Below, one piece after another: positions 27,058 to 35,195 of a stretch of DNA of 64,000 nt. The stretch's first letter is position 1, and each line of letters opens with the position of its first letter. The notes under the pieces are model-generated. The model saw only the letters and a program-made list of their open reading frames with translations. It was not told where the DNA came from and did no database searches. The translations under genes were made by a program, and so were the position numbers. Origin of the DNA: Methylobacterium soli (lineage in GTDB: Bacteria; Pseudomonadota; Alphaproteobacteria; Rhizobiales; Beijerinckiaceae). The stretch spans positions 31,110 through 95,109 of the forward strand of contig NZ_VZZK01000027.1 of the NCBI RefSeq assembly GCF_008806385.1. The letters are read 5' to 3'.

Positions 27058-28183
27058 ATGGCAAATCAGCCTTCCAATCCCGCCGGGCCATTGCTGCGCG
27101 GCGATAGGGGTCCCGTACCGGGACCGGCGACCGCGGCGATGCGGTGCGATGGTCCCACGACGCCGGGGCCAAGATGCGGTGACCGCGCATTTCCGGCCCC
27201 TTTCCGCCCCCGAGTACGCCGAGCAGATCTGCCTACCCCTCCCCTTCGGCCTCCGGTTCCTTCGTTTGGAACCGGCCAAGCCGACCTGATCCCGGAGAAC
27301 GAGGCGGTTGCGCGGTCTCCGGCACGCTTGTGGATCCTATCCGACCTCAGGGTCGACCTTGACCCAGCGTTCGCCCTGCCAGATCCGCTTCCGTCGTTCG
27401 ACGCCATCCTTGTCGCCGGGGGTATCGCCGCCGGCCTAGACGCTTCCCTCCGTTGGCTCGCTGCAGCCCTCGATGGCCGACAGGGGCACCGTCCCGTCAT
27501 CTTCGTCCCGGGCAATATCGAATTCTGGTCTGACATCCCGCTCGTCGAGGCGCTCGCACGTGGACGCGCACTTGCCAGTGAATTGGGCCTGCACCTGCTA
27601 TCCGACGACGCATTCCGCTTCGAAGCCTCGGACGGGAGCGGCGTGTTCGTGGTCGGCGCCACGATGTGGACGGACTGGGCTTTGGAAGGGCCGTTCCAGG
27701 GGAAGCTCGCCCGGGTCCACGCCCGGCACGGCTGGCCTGATGGCGAGCGCATCATGCTACGGCGGGACCGATTGTTGTCGCCACTTGATGTCCTCGCCGC
27801 CCATGCCCGCTCGCGGGCCTACGTCGAGGATGCCCTCGCCACCATCCGCTACCAGGCACTTGGGTATGCGAGCCCGCCGAAGGCCCCTGTGACCGGCGTG
27901 AGGCGGGGAGACCGCGCCATCGTGCTGACCTGCCATGGACCTTCACGGCATTCCCTGCCGCCGGACTGGCCTGGCTGGTTCCAAGATGGCTGGGTCGCCG
28001 CCTCCCTTGCCTCCGACCTCGAAGACGTCATGGACGCTTGGGGGGCGCCAGGCCTCTGGGTTCACGGGAACGTTCCGAAGGCGGTCGACTACGTCATCGG
28101 CCGCACGAGGGTCGTGGCGAACCCCCCGGGGCGGCCCCCAAGGCGACCTGCGGTTCAAACCGTCCCTTGTGGTGGACGCCTGA
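27058..28183 (+). pseudogene. Metallophosphoesterase paralogue without metal ligands, frameshifted near its end
   Basis: The protein aligns along its length with the intact enzyme just upstream, after a Pro/Arg-rich N-terminal extension of about 90 residues. Each metal-ligand motif is changed: SDLH to SDLR, GDVG to GGIA, GNHEF to GNIEF, THHAPS to TCHGPS, and HGHTH to HGNVP. Catalysis is therefore unlikely, while the fold looks kept (GATMWTDWALEG, WVHGN, YVIGRTRVV). Removing one C from the six-C run at 28122-28127 restores a paralogue-like tail ending at 28183. As read, the frame instead runs on into the next gene at 28830. This may be a true mutation or an error in a homopolymer. GGAGG precedes the ATG. 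Confidence 0.7.
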
Positions 28184-28272
28184 CTTCGGGCGCGCGCGAC
28201 CGAGTCAGACCTCAGACTCAATCGGAATCCGTCTCCGGCCTTGATGCCGACGGCGTTTGTGCGGAGGAGTGC

Positions 28273-28830
28273 ATGGATATTCACGAACATCACCCTGGGG
28301 GCCGCAGGACGCCATGTCGGCCCGATGTGGCCTGCAGGCGGGCTCGATGCAGCCGCCGCGTGAGCGATAATGTGCTGGCGCTCTGGCGCTCCTGGAACCC
28401 GATTGCGATCAACGGGCGGGAAGCTGGCCAACTGGCGCAACTCATCTCCGCGACCGAGATCCTGCACGAGCGTCGCTGGAGAGCTGCCCGGGACGGAGAT
28501 CCCGCTGCCTCGGCCGCCGTGGCCATCGACCATCTGCACCGAGCGCGCACCTGGTCGCCTCTGACCGACGTCATCATGGGCAACCTGATCCTCAGGGCCT
28601 GGGAGGGTGACGCGACAGCCCCTGTCATCATCGACCTCGCACTTCGCATGTTCGGCGAGCAGCTGCCCGATGGTCCCGTCCTGACACGACATGGGGACCC
28701 AGGGGCGCGCCGCCCGCGTCCCACGACGCGCGGGCCGAGCCGACGTCATCACAACGAGGCCGCGAGCAGCCGACGCTCGCAGCATCGACGTCCCAAGCTT
28801 GTCCGGGTCCGCCAAGGAGGTTGCGAATGA
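28273..28830 (+). CDS. Unknown protein coupled to the AAA/M41 protease
   Basis: Protein of 185 residues that I do not recognise. The middle (about residues 35-125: VSDNVLALWRSWNPIAINGR, later AAVAIDHLHRARTW and VIIDLALRMFGEQL) looks helical and conserved, while the last 50 residues are Arg/Ser-rich and probably disordered. A strong GGAGGAG site precedes the ATG at 28273, which argues for a separate gene even though it is in frame with the preceding frameshifted gene. Its stop overlaps the protease start by 4 bases (ATGA), so translation is coupled. It may be an adaptor or substrate of the protease; this is only inferred from position. Confidence 0.6.
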   Translation: MDIHEHHPGGRRTPCRPDVACRRARCSRRVSDNVLALWRSWNPIAINGREAGQLAQLISATEILHERRWRAARDGDPAASAAVAIDHLHRARTWSPLTDVIMGNLILRAWEGDATAPVIIDLALRMFGEQLPDGPVLTRHGDPGARRPRPTTRGPSRRHHNEAASSRRSQHRRPKLVRVRQGGCE

Positions 28831-30980
28831 GTGCTGCTCCCCAGGGGTCCGATGCCCTCGCACGGACCTTCATCGACCTCCTTCGCCGCGAAGCGGGCCA
28901 GGATCGCACCGAACCAGCCATGCCCCTCGACGACCTGGATGGCTTGTTGGGGCTACCCGACCAGCGGGAGGCGAGGACGCCGCCCGCGCTGCGGCCCGAC
29001 CTCGCTGCCGCAGCCGTGATGCTGGCACGGGCCATTGACGCCCAGGACGGGCTGCTCCTTTCCCTCAGGCGCGGCGCCCCGGTGGTATCGGTCGCGGTGC
29101 CCTCTTCCGACTGGACGGGATCGGTGGAGCGCGTCATCCGCGTGTGCGCCTTGGGCCAAGCTTGCTCGACGCGGAACGGGGATACGGCAGGGAGCGGCTA
29201 CAGCACGCCCGAGCAGCGCGAGGCGGTGATCTTTGCGCGCGACGGCTCTTTGACGAGCACGCATCGGGCCGAAAGGGGCAACGAAGCGGTCGGTGATGCG
29301 GTCCAATTCGGCCATGCCGTTGTCGGCATCGCCCCGGATCCCGTCCGCCTGTTGCCGGCCGATCTCGTGCGTGCAGCCGAGTTCCATGTCGTGGTCGGTG
29401 CAATGGACCCGCGCGCAGTCGCGCTCGCCATCGAGGCAATCACGGGCACACTTCCGACGCGTCACCTCAACGAGCGGCTCGCCGCCGCCTGCGACCCGTC
29501 CGACCTGCGCCTCTCCCTTCATGCCCGCCGAGGAGCCGAGGAGGCGCTGAGCCGGCTGGAGGCCGTTCTGAGCGCCAAGCACCGTGACGTCGAGCCGGGG
29601 CCCCGGCTCGAAGGCTTGCACGGCTATGGCGCCGCCCGTGCATGGGGGATCGCCCTAGCCGACGACCTGAGGCGGTGGAGAGCAGGCGAGTTAGACTTTC
29701 GGGCGTGCGAGAGCGCCCTGCTCCTCAGCGGTCCTCCCGGCTGTGGAAAAACCCAATTCGCACTCGCCCTGGCCCGAAGCACCGAATTGCCGTTGCTCGC
29801 AGGCTCCCTGGGCCAGTGGCAATCCGCGAGGGACGGGCACCTCGGGCACACGCTCGCAGCCATGCGGCAGTTCTTCGAGCATGCGCGCCGGGAACCATGC
29901 ATCGCACTGATCGACGAGATCGATAGCTTCGGCGACAGGAATACTTTCCCAGAAAATCATCGCGACTACAGTAGCCAAGTCGTCAATGCTTTGTTGGAGC
30001 ATCTCGACGGCGCGGTTTCCCGTGAGGGCATCGTGGTTATTGGTGCCACCAACCACCCGGACCGGCTTGATCCAGCGCTTCGCCGGTCCGGCCGCCTTGA
30101 CCGCCACATCCACATTGACCTGCCAAGTACCGACGACCTTGCCGCGATCATGCGGCACTATCTCGGCAAGGATCTTCCCGAGGTGGAATTAAGGCCTCTG
30201 GCCATGCAGGCCCGCGGCATGACCGGCGCTGATGTCGAGGTGCTCGTGCGGCGCGCACGCGGCTATGCGCGCAGGCGGACAGACACGGCTTTGACCGTCG
30301 GCGATCTCGCCGCTGCCGTTCGGGACGGGAGGCCATCGCTCGGCGAAGCAGTGCGCCTGCGCGCTGCGGTGCACGAGGCCGGGCATGGCCTAGCCTCGGT
30401 GATCGGCGCCAAGGCCAACTCCGTTTCCCTCTCCGTCCAGGAAACGGGTGGGCTCGCCGAGGTCAACGTCGATGCAGCCGTCGGCGTGGGGACGGAGGAC
30501 GATTTCGAGGCGTTTTTAGTTCTCGCGCTCGCCGGCCGAGCCGCCGAGGAGGTGATGCTCGGGGACGTGTCGGCCGGAGCGGCCGGTGACCTCGCGGTAG
30601 CGACCCGCTGCGCCGGCATGATGGAGGCGCGTTGGGGCTTCTCGTCGGACTTACCGCTCGTCAGCGTGGGGAGCGGCGACGAGGTCGATATCGCGCGCAT
30701 GCCCTGGCTCCTTAAGCCGGTGCAGGCGCGACTGGGCGCAGCCTACGAGCGGGCGCTCGACCTGATGCGCACCGAACGGCTCGCCTTGGAGCGTCTCGCC
30801 GAGGCCTTGTTCCGGAAGGGCTATCTGGAGGATGCGGAGGTCAGGGCACTCGTCGCCGGCAAGGCACGGCCTACCCGCAGGCGACGCCCCTCGCGCTCGT
30901 CCCTCTCTGGCGAGCCGCTTCGCCATCAGCCGGGATCAGGTTCGGCGCCCGGCGCGGAAACCCGACACAACGTGGAGTAG
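28827..30980 (+). CDS. Soluble AAA+ ATPase fused to an M41 (FtsH-like) zinc protease
   Basis: Protein of 717 residues. Residues 1-265 form an unknown N-terminal domain with no membrane helix, unlike true FtsH. The AAA+ domain has Walker A GPPGCGKT (302-309), Walker B ALIDEID (D363, E364) and the second region of homology ATNHPDRLDPALRRSGRLDR. The M41 peptidase has H516-E-A-G-H520 and the likely third zinc ligand Asp588 in GAAGDLA; the spacing fits FtsH. The C-terminal 50 residues are basic. AAGGAGG precedes the ATG, and the start overlaps the preceding gene (ATGA). It probably unfolds and degrades selected proteins in the cytoplasm. Targets are unknown. Confidence 0.88.
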   Translation: MSAAPQGSDALARTFIDLLRREAGQDRTEPAMPLDDLDGLLGLPDQREARTPPALRPDLAAAAVMLARAIDAQDGLLLSLRRGAPVVSVAVPSSDWTGSVERVIRVCALGQACSTRNGDTAGSGYSTPEQREAVIFARDGSLTSTHRAERGNEAVGDAVQFGHAVVGIAPDPVRLLPADLVRAAEFHVVVGAMDPRAVALAIEAITGTLPTRHLNERLAAACDPSDLRLSLHARRGAEEALSRLEAVLSAKHRDVEPGPRLEGLHGYGAARAWGIALADDLRRWRAGELDFRACESALLLSGPPGCGKTQFALALARSTELPLLAGSLGQWQSARDGHLGHTLAAMRQFFEHARREPCIALIDEIDSFGDRNTFPENHRDYSSQVVNALLEHLDGAVSREGIVVIGATNHPDRLDPALRRSGRLDRHIHIDLPSTDDLAAIMRHYLGKDLPEVELRPLAMQARGMTGADVEVLVRRARGYARRRTDTALTVGDLAAAVRDGRPSLGEAVRLRAAVHEAGHGLASVIGAKANSVSLSVQETGGLAEVNVDAAVGVGTEDDFEAFLVLALAGRAAEEVMLGDVSAGAAGDLAVATRCAGMMEARWGFSSDLPLVSVGSGDEVDIARMPWLLKPVQARLGAAYERALDLMRTERLALERLAEALFRKGYLEDAEVRALVAGKARPTRRRRPSRSSLSGEPLRHQPGSGSAPGAETRHNVE

Positions 30981-30986
30981 CCCCCG

Positions 30987-31964
30987 ATGCCGCTTCAGAC
31001 TTCTGCGAACAGTTTGCCCGCGCCGTCTCTATGCCGGCGCCAGGAAGCTCAGACCGGCACCCCAGGCCCAGCGCTGTTCGACCGTAAGAGTAGTGAGACA
31101 GTTTCCTTTCCGAGACCCGCCCTAGCGCCGCTTGCGCGGTCGCGGGTTGCCAACCAGCCCGTACCTAACGACTCCCTCTTGGTCCTCGACATCGAGACGG
31201 TTCCGGACACGGTCCTGGTGCCGCCAGACTGGCCCCCAGAGAAATTCCCGAAGACGGCGTGGCACAGGATCACGGCCATCTCCTTCGTTGAAGCTGGGAT
31301 CAGGCGAGACGAGGTCACCGGAACGGAGGCGTACGCATTCAGGTGCTGCCGCAGCGGCGGGCAGCCGGGCTGGGACGAGGCGCGCTTGCTGAGAACCTTT
31401 TGGCGCTTCTTCGAGTCCGGCGGTTACCGCCTCGTGACCTGGAACGGCAGAAGTTTCGACGTCCCGACGCTACTGCTCCGGTCGATGATGCACGGCATCG
31501 CCGCCCCGGCTTGGTTCCAGAGGGGAACCAAGTGGGCCGGATACGGTCACCGGTATGCCCTCGACTGGCACGCGGACCTGATGGAAGCGATGGCGGATTT
31601 CGGCGCCTCGTCCCGCCTGACCCTGGATGAGGGAGCGGCCCTCGTGGGCGCGCCCGGGAAGCTTGGTGCGCACGGCTCGAAGGTCGCGTCCTGGATTGAG
31701 ACCGGCGAAATCGAGCGCGTTCGTGCCTATTGCGAGACGGACTGCCTGAACCTGTCGATCCTCTACCTCCGCTGGGCGTTCCTGACCGGGCGCACCTGCG
31801 CAGCGAACCATGATGCGGCGGTCGAGAGCCTGATCGAATACCTCGACGCGCAGCGAGCGCGCCGCTCCCACCTCGGCGCCTTCCTCGATGCATGGATGTC
31901 GGCGCGTTCGACGTCACCCTTCGTCGGACGGCGCCGGTTGGCAGTTGATTCTGACGTGGCCTGA
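30987..31964 (+). CDS. PolB-like 3'-5' exonuclease (DEDD superfamily)
   Basis: Protein of 325 residues with a DnaQ/PolB-exonuclease fold. Exo I is LVLDIETVPD (D68, E70), Exo II is TWNGRSFDVPTL (Asp at about 157) and Exo III is RAYCETDCLN with the final Asp, so the four acidic metal ligands appear present. It resembles the predicted PolB-like exonucleases of bacteria that act alone on DNA or RNA ends. The first 60 residues are Pro/Ser-rich and may not all be translated; a later start is possible. It begins 6 bp after the protease gene, so it is in the same transcription unit. Confidence 0.85.
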   Translation: MPLQTSANSLPAPSLCRRQEAQTGTPGPALFDRKSSETVSFPRPALAPLARSRVANQPVPNDSLLVLDIETVPDTVLVPPDWPPEKFPKTAWHRITAISFVEAGIRRDEVTGTEAYAFRCCRSGGQPGWDEARLLRTFWRFFESGGYRLVTWNGRSFDVPTLLLRSMMHGIAAPAWFQRGTKWAGYGHRYALDWHADLMEAMADFGASSRLTLDEGAALVGAPGKLGAHGSKVASWIETGEIERVRAYCETDCLNLSILYLRWAFLTGRTCAANHDAAVESLIEYLDAQRARRSHLGAFLDAWMSARSTSPFVGRRRLAVDSDVA

Positions 31965-32095
31965 AACCAAGCGACGCAGCTAACCCTCTCGCACATCAAG
32001 CTGAGCCGCACTTGCGGTCTGCCGCCGCCCTTCGTCGGGGCAGCAGCGTTCCGGGACGAGTCCAGTCGAATTACAGGCGGCAGAGCACTCCAAGA

Positions 32096-32122
32096 CCTTT
32101 GTTGGCGGATTGCCAACAAAGG
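32096..32122. repeat. 27-bp palindrome, first copy of TTGTTGGC-N5-GCCAACAA
   Basis: Arms CCTTTGTTGGC and GCCAACAAAGG (11 bp, perfect) flank GGATT. The core is the exact inverse of the copy at 32168-32188. It lies 117 bp upstream of the HTH gene and 132 bp downstream of the exonuclease. It could be an operator or a hairpin terminator for the exonuclease unit, although no T-tract follows. Confidence 0.65.
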
Positions 32123-32167
32123 CGATCTCGGCCCATCGGTGGGGTGCCAGCTCAAGCCGACCTTCGT

Positions 32168-32188
32168 TTGTTGGCAATCCGCCAACAA
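32168..32188. repeat. Second copy of the TTGTTGGC palindrome, inverted
   Basis: Arms TTGTTGGC and GCCAACAA flank AATCC, giving the reverse complement of the first copy's 21-bp core. It ends 50 bp upstream of the ATG at 32239. A third, weaker relative (TTGGCAATTTCCCAAGAA) follows at 32201-32218. Repeated dyads directly before a small HTH gene are typical of autoregulatory operators. Confidence 0.65.
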
Positions 32189-32238
32189 GGGCCACGGCCG
32201 TTGGCAATTTCCCAAGAAAGGTCGTCCACGCTGGCGGG

Positions 32239-32538
32239 ATGGGCACTCGCATCTCCCTGGATGACATCGAGATCGCATGGCGCACGGTCGACGAAGCCGC
32301 GCGGTCGGGCCGTGGTGCGCTGGAGCGAGCCGCCCTTGAATTCGGCGTCAGCCGCGCCGTCGTCATGCACGCCGTGGATCGTGTGGAGCTCGCGTTCGGC
32401 GGGCACCCATTCTTTGTCGTTCGCGTGCGACGTACCGGCGAACTGACACCAGCCGGTGTGCTCTTTCACGAAAAGGGTCGGGCGCTTCTGCATAACTGGA
32501 GGGATCTTCACGCGGCGCTTGCGAAGCAGTCCCAGTGA
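32239..32538 (+). CDS. Single-domain HTH protein, LysR/ModE-like DNA-binding domain
   Basis: Protein of 99 residues that carries only a winged HTH: GALERAALEFGVSRAVVMHAV is the helix pair and FFVVRVRRTGELTPAGVLFH the wing, as in LysR or ModE N-termini. There is no effector domain, so it is either a stand-alone regulator or a truncated LysR. GGCGGG precedes the ATG weakly. The two palindromes and one half-related repeat in the 145 bp upstream are candidate operators for this protein and perhaps for the preceding protease/exonuclease unit. Confidence 0.7.
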   Translation: MGTRISLDDIEIAWRTVDEAARSGRGALERAALEFGVSRAVVMHAVDRVELAFGGHPFFVVRVRRTGELTPAGVLFHEKGRALLHNWRDLHAALAKQSQ

Positions 32539-32846
32539 CCCGCACCGGCGAGTGCGCAAGAGCCAGGTCCGGTACATCGAGCACCGGGCGTCGCCTCCAG
32601 GGGTCGTGGCCTGAACCAGGAAGCGTCAGTCCGGTTTTACCGCCATGGCCCATCGCCTCGCCCTGATCACCGTCCTGCTGCTCGTCGCGCTCCCCGGCCC
32701 AGAACGGCTCGGACAAGCGCGCGGAGCTCTTCAAGAAGCCGTCCAGCTACCGAACCGCTTCCGGTCATGCGATGCGTCCGCAAGCCTCGGAACCTTGGCG
32801 GTTTGCCCTGCGTTGCGAGCACATACCGACATACGGAGTGCAACGG
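32539..32846. other. 308-bp gap without a supported gene
   Basis: Nothing recognisable is encoded here. Short frames have poor composition. The region probably contains the end of the HTH transcription unit and the promoter of the small gene at 32847. Confidence 0.4.
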
Positions 32847-32978
32847 ATGGGTAACCCGATGAACGCTGCAAGCAACAACCAAGTCGCACCTCCGTCATTG
32901 TTGCTGGCGTTCTTCGGTTTTGCTGCTTCGACCGCGACGATGACGGGCGCCATGACGGCTTTGAGCTTCTTGAGCTGA
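32847..32978 (+). CDS. Small hydrophobic protein, 43 aa
   Basis: Short frame with a GGAG site 8 bp before the ATG. The product has an Asn/Pro-rich start (MGNPMNAASNNQVAPPS) and one hydrophobic segment (LLLAFFGFAASTATMTGAM) long enough to cross the membrane. A strong terminator follows at 33094-33123. The family is unknown, and the reading rests on the ribosome-binding site and composition only. Confidence 0.4.
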   Translation: MGNPMNAASNNQVAPPSLLLAFFGFAASTATMTGAMTALSFLS

Positions 32979-33093
32979 AGGACCTCAACGCCTCGTGGAA
33001 ATCTAGTCGAAGACGCCGGTCTGCATCGCACTCCGCGTCCGATGCGTCCAGGCGGTGGCCCTCGACGCAGCCAGGTCAGTCGACGGCGCCAAG

Positions 33094-33123
33094 CGGATGC
33101 AGGCTGCGGCCTGCATCCGTTTT
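33094..33123 (+). terminator. Rho-independent terminator between the small gene and csbD
   Basis: Perfect 11-bp arms CGGATGCAGGC and GCCTGCATCCG enclose TGCG and are followed by TTTT. It lies between convergent genes (plus-strand small gene, minus-strand csbD), so it can serve both, but the T-tract favours the plus strand. Confidence 0.8.
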
Positions 33124-33129
33124 GAAGCC

Positions 33130-33492
33130 TCAGTCGCGGCCGTGGATCAGCAAGCCGAGCAGGTACCCGGCGCCCAGGGCCACCAGGATCGTACCGATGG
33201 GAGTCTCCGAGGCGTAGCTTCTGACCGCCTCGTTGCCGCGTCGGTAGGCTTCGTCCGCGCCAGGGATGCGCTCGCGGCCCTGCTTGAGCGCGTCCTGCGC
33301 CAGGCCGGCTGCCTGGCCGGCGATCTGCCCAGCGGCGGCCTTCGCCTGTCCCACAAGGTTCTCGATCGTGCCCTTGAGCTCGGTCGTTTGGCCCTCTGCC
33401 TTCGTCTTCCGGTCCCCGGTTAGGTCTCCGACCGCGCCCTCGACCTTACCAGCAGCCTTCTTGACCTCACCGGTCACGCGCTTCTCGTCCAT
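33130..33492 (-). CDS. CsbD-family stress protein with C-terminal membrane anchor
   Basis: Protein of 120 residues. Residues 1-60 are a CsbD repeat (DEKRVTGEVKKAAGKVEGAV, then GDLTGDRKTKAEGQTTELKG). A helical linker and one C-terminal hydrophobic segment (IGTILVALGAGYLLGLLIHG) follow, suggesting attachment to the inner membrane. CsbD-like genes are usually general-stress induced. The ATG at 33492 has GGAGG 9 bp upstream. It is divergent from the envelope operon that starts at 33669. Confidence 0.88.
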   Translation of the reverse strand: MDEKRVTGEVKKAAGKVEGAVGDLTGDRKTKAEGQTTELKGTIENLVGQAKAAAGQIAGQAAGLAQDALKQGRERIPGADEAYRRGNEAVRSYASETPIGTILVALGAGYLLGLLIHGRD

Positions 33493-33668
33493 GGTGGCAC
33501 GCCTCCGTTGTGCCCGCTCGCTGCGGGTTTGCCGGGGCATCAACGCGGATCAGGTGAGATCGGCACCGCTGGAGAGATGCCGTCCAGGCCGGGGTGCGGA
33601 ACGATGCCTCCCGGCCGCCGTTCCCTGTCGCATTCCACGGTTGCCGACCTGCGTCAGGAGAAGCCTCG

Positions 33669-34112
33669 ATGAGCGATATCGCCCGGGATCCAAGACCTGC
33701 GTCCGAGGCCGCGGATCATGAGGAGCGGCTCGGGTTCGCTGACGCGATCCGGGGGCAGGCCACGGGCTATGCGGAGAAGCGCAAGACGGACGTGGCTCGG
33801 GCGGTCTCCGACGCCGCCGAGGCCATCCGAGGGAGCGGATCCGATTTCGCGAGCTACCCGCACGTGAAGGCCTTCTTCGACAATGCCGCTGAGGGTGTCG
33901 AGGAACTCGCAGGGGATATCTCCCGCCGCACCTTCGCTGAGATCTACGACGAGGTCGAGGCCGCCGTCCGCCGCCGCCCCGGGGTCACAGTGGCCGCTGC
34001 CGCGCTCGCTGGCTTTGCACTCTTCCGCTTGTTTCGGGCCTCGGAGATGCGGCCGATCCCACGGTCGCGCGCCGTTGTCTCAGCTGATGTTTTCCCCACC
34101 CCGGACGTGTGA
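33669..34112 (+). CDS. Membrane-anchored helical stress-associated protein
   Basis: Protein of 147 residues. The first 100 are charged and helical (ADAIRGQATGYAEKRKTDVA, later VSDAAEAIRGSGS), followed by one hydrophobic segment (GVTVAAAALAGFALFRLF). It resembles the nutrient-deprivation-induced or DUF-type proteins of Rhizobiales that sit before holin-like and DUF3618 genes. AGGAG precedes the ATG at 33669. It is the first gene of a tight three-gene operon. Confidence 0.7.
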   Translation: MSDIARDPRPASEAADHEERLGFADAIRGQATGYAEKRKTDVARAVSDAAEAIRGSGSDFASYPHVKAFFDNAAEGVEELAGDISRRTFAEIYDEVEAAVRRRPGVTVAAAALAGFALFRLFRASEMRPIPRSRAVVSADVFPTPDV

Positions 34113-34120
34113 GGCACGCC

Positions 34121-34516
34121 ATGGCCCAGCCAGAGCCCCGGAGTACCGCCACCCTGGTCGGTGACGCGGTTCGCGAGACGCAGGACCTCGTGTCCAAGGA
34201 AATCGCCCTCTTCCGCACCGAGATGGGCGAGAGCCTGCATCACCTCACCCGCGCGCTCAGCCTGTTCATAGCGGCGGGCGTGTTCGCGCTGACGATGTTC
34301 CTGGTGCTGATCCTGGCCCTGGTGAAGGGGCTGGCGGTGTTGCTGCATTCTGAGGCGCTTGCTGCCCTGATCGTCGGAGCGGTGTTCGCGGTCATCGCCT
34401 TGGGCCTCGCGCTCTGGGGCCGAAGCAAGGTCTCCATCTCCGGGTTGGAGCCAACCCGAACCGGGCGGCAGGTCCGGCAGGATGCCGGCATCATCACGGA
34501 GCGCATGAGCGAATGA
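34121..34516 (+). CDS. Putative holin-like superfamily (Holin-X/YqjE type) membrane protein
   Basis: Protein of 131 residues. A charged N-terminal helix (VGDAVRETQDLVSKEIALFR) precedes two strong transmembrane helices (SLFIAAGVFALTMFLVLILA and LAALIVGAVFAVIALGLALW). This is the pattern of the phage-holin/YqjE-like family found with DUF3618 and DUF883-type genes. It is unlikely to be a lytic phage protein here, since no phage genes are near. The start is 9 bp after the previous stop, and it overlaps the next gene by 4 bases. Confidence 0.75.
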   Translation: MAQPEPRSTATLVGDAVRETQDLVSKEIALFRTEMGESLHHLTRALSLFIAAGVFALTMFLVLILALVKGLAVLLHSEALAALIVGAVFAVIALGLALWGRSKVSISGLEPTRTGRQVRQDAGIITERMSE

Positions 34517-34932
34517 CGAAGTCAGCCGACGATCTGGAGCATGAGGTTGAGGCGAGCCGGAGCAAGCTCGACCGGACGCTCGACAGTCTGCAGTCACGCC
34601 TCAACTTCTCTGGGGCCACCGCCAACCTGATGAACCCTGAGTGGCGAGCCCGTACCCTGCACGGGAACACGGACCGGTTCGTTGGTGCTGCCCGCACCAA
34701 CCCGTTGCCGGTGCTCCTGATCCTGGGCGGCCTCGGCTTCCTCGTCTACGACGCGGTGAGCCGCGCTGCCGAAGCGCGGCGGCTCGCCATGAGGCCTGCG
34801 GCTCCACCACGGCCCAACACCGACAGGCACTTGGACGAGAACAGGCAGGACCGACTGCACGACAAACTCGACGCGGCCCTGGAAGAGAGTTTTCCCGGCA
34901 GCGACCCGGTCTCGGTAAGGATCACCAAGTAG
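34513..34932 (+). CDS. DUF3618 family membrane protein
   Basis: Protein of 139 residues. The N-terminal helix (DDLEHEVEASRSKLDRTLDS) is the DUF3618 signature, followed by one transmembrane segment (PLPVLLILGGLGFLVYDAVS) and an acidic C-terminus (LDAALEESFPGSDPVSVRI). Translation is coupled to the upstream gene by an ATGA overlap. Function is unknown; the operon probably concerns envelope integrity under stress. Confidence 0.85.
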   Translation: MTKSADDLEHEVEASRSKLDRTLDSLQSRLNFSGATANLMNPEWRARTLHGNTDRFVGAARTNPLPVLLILGGLGFLVYDAVSRAAEARRLAMRPAAPPRPNTDRHLDENRQDRLHDKLDAALEESFPGSDPVSVRITK

Positions 34933-35195
34933 CCTCGGACGCTGACATCCATGGAAGCTTCGAAAGATCGTCGGCACGGTCACAAAGCGACAGCTCCGCC
35001 CAGGCTCTGCCTAGCTTGCAACCCAACACGCTTCTGCAGCGAATAGGGGCATGTAGAAGCATTTTCCCGACAGGGTACGACTGATTAATCGCGTCCTATC
35101 TGCATTCGTTGCAAGGACGCGTATGCCCGTGTCGACCTCCATCGTTGCACGCGTTTAGCAAATTGCTGCCCCCAGACAAACCATCCCCCGAACAA

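Noticed and set aside
34121..34516. Prophage interpretation of the holin-like gene
   Set aside because: No lysin, portal, capsid or integrase genes nearby; the neighbours are DUF3618 and stress-type envelope genes.
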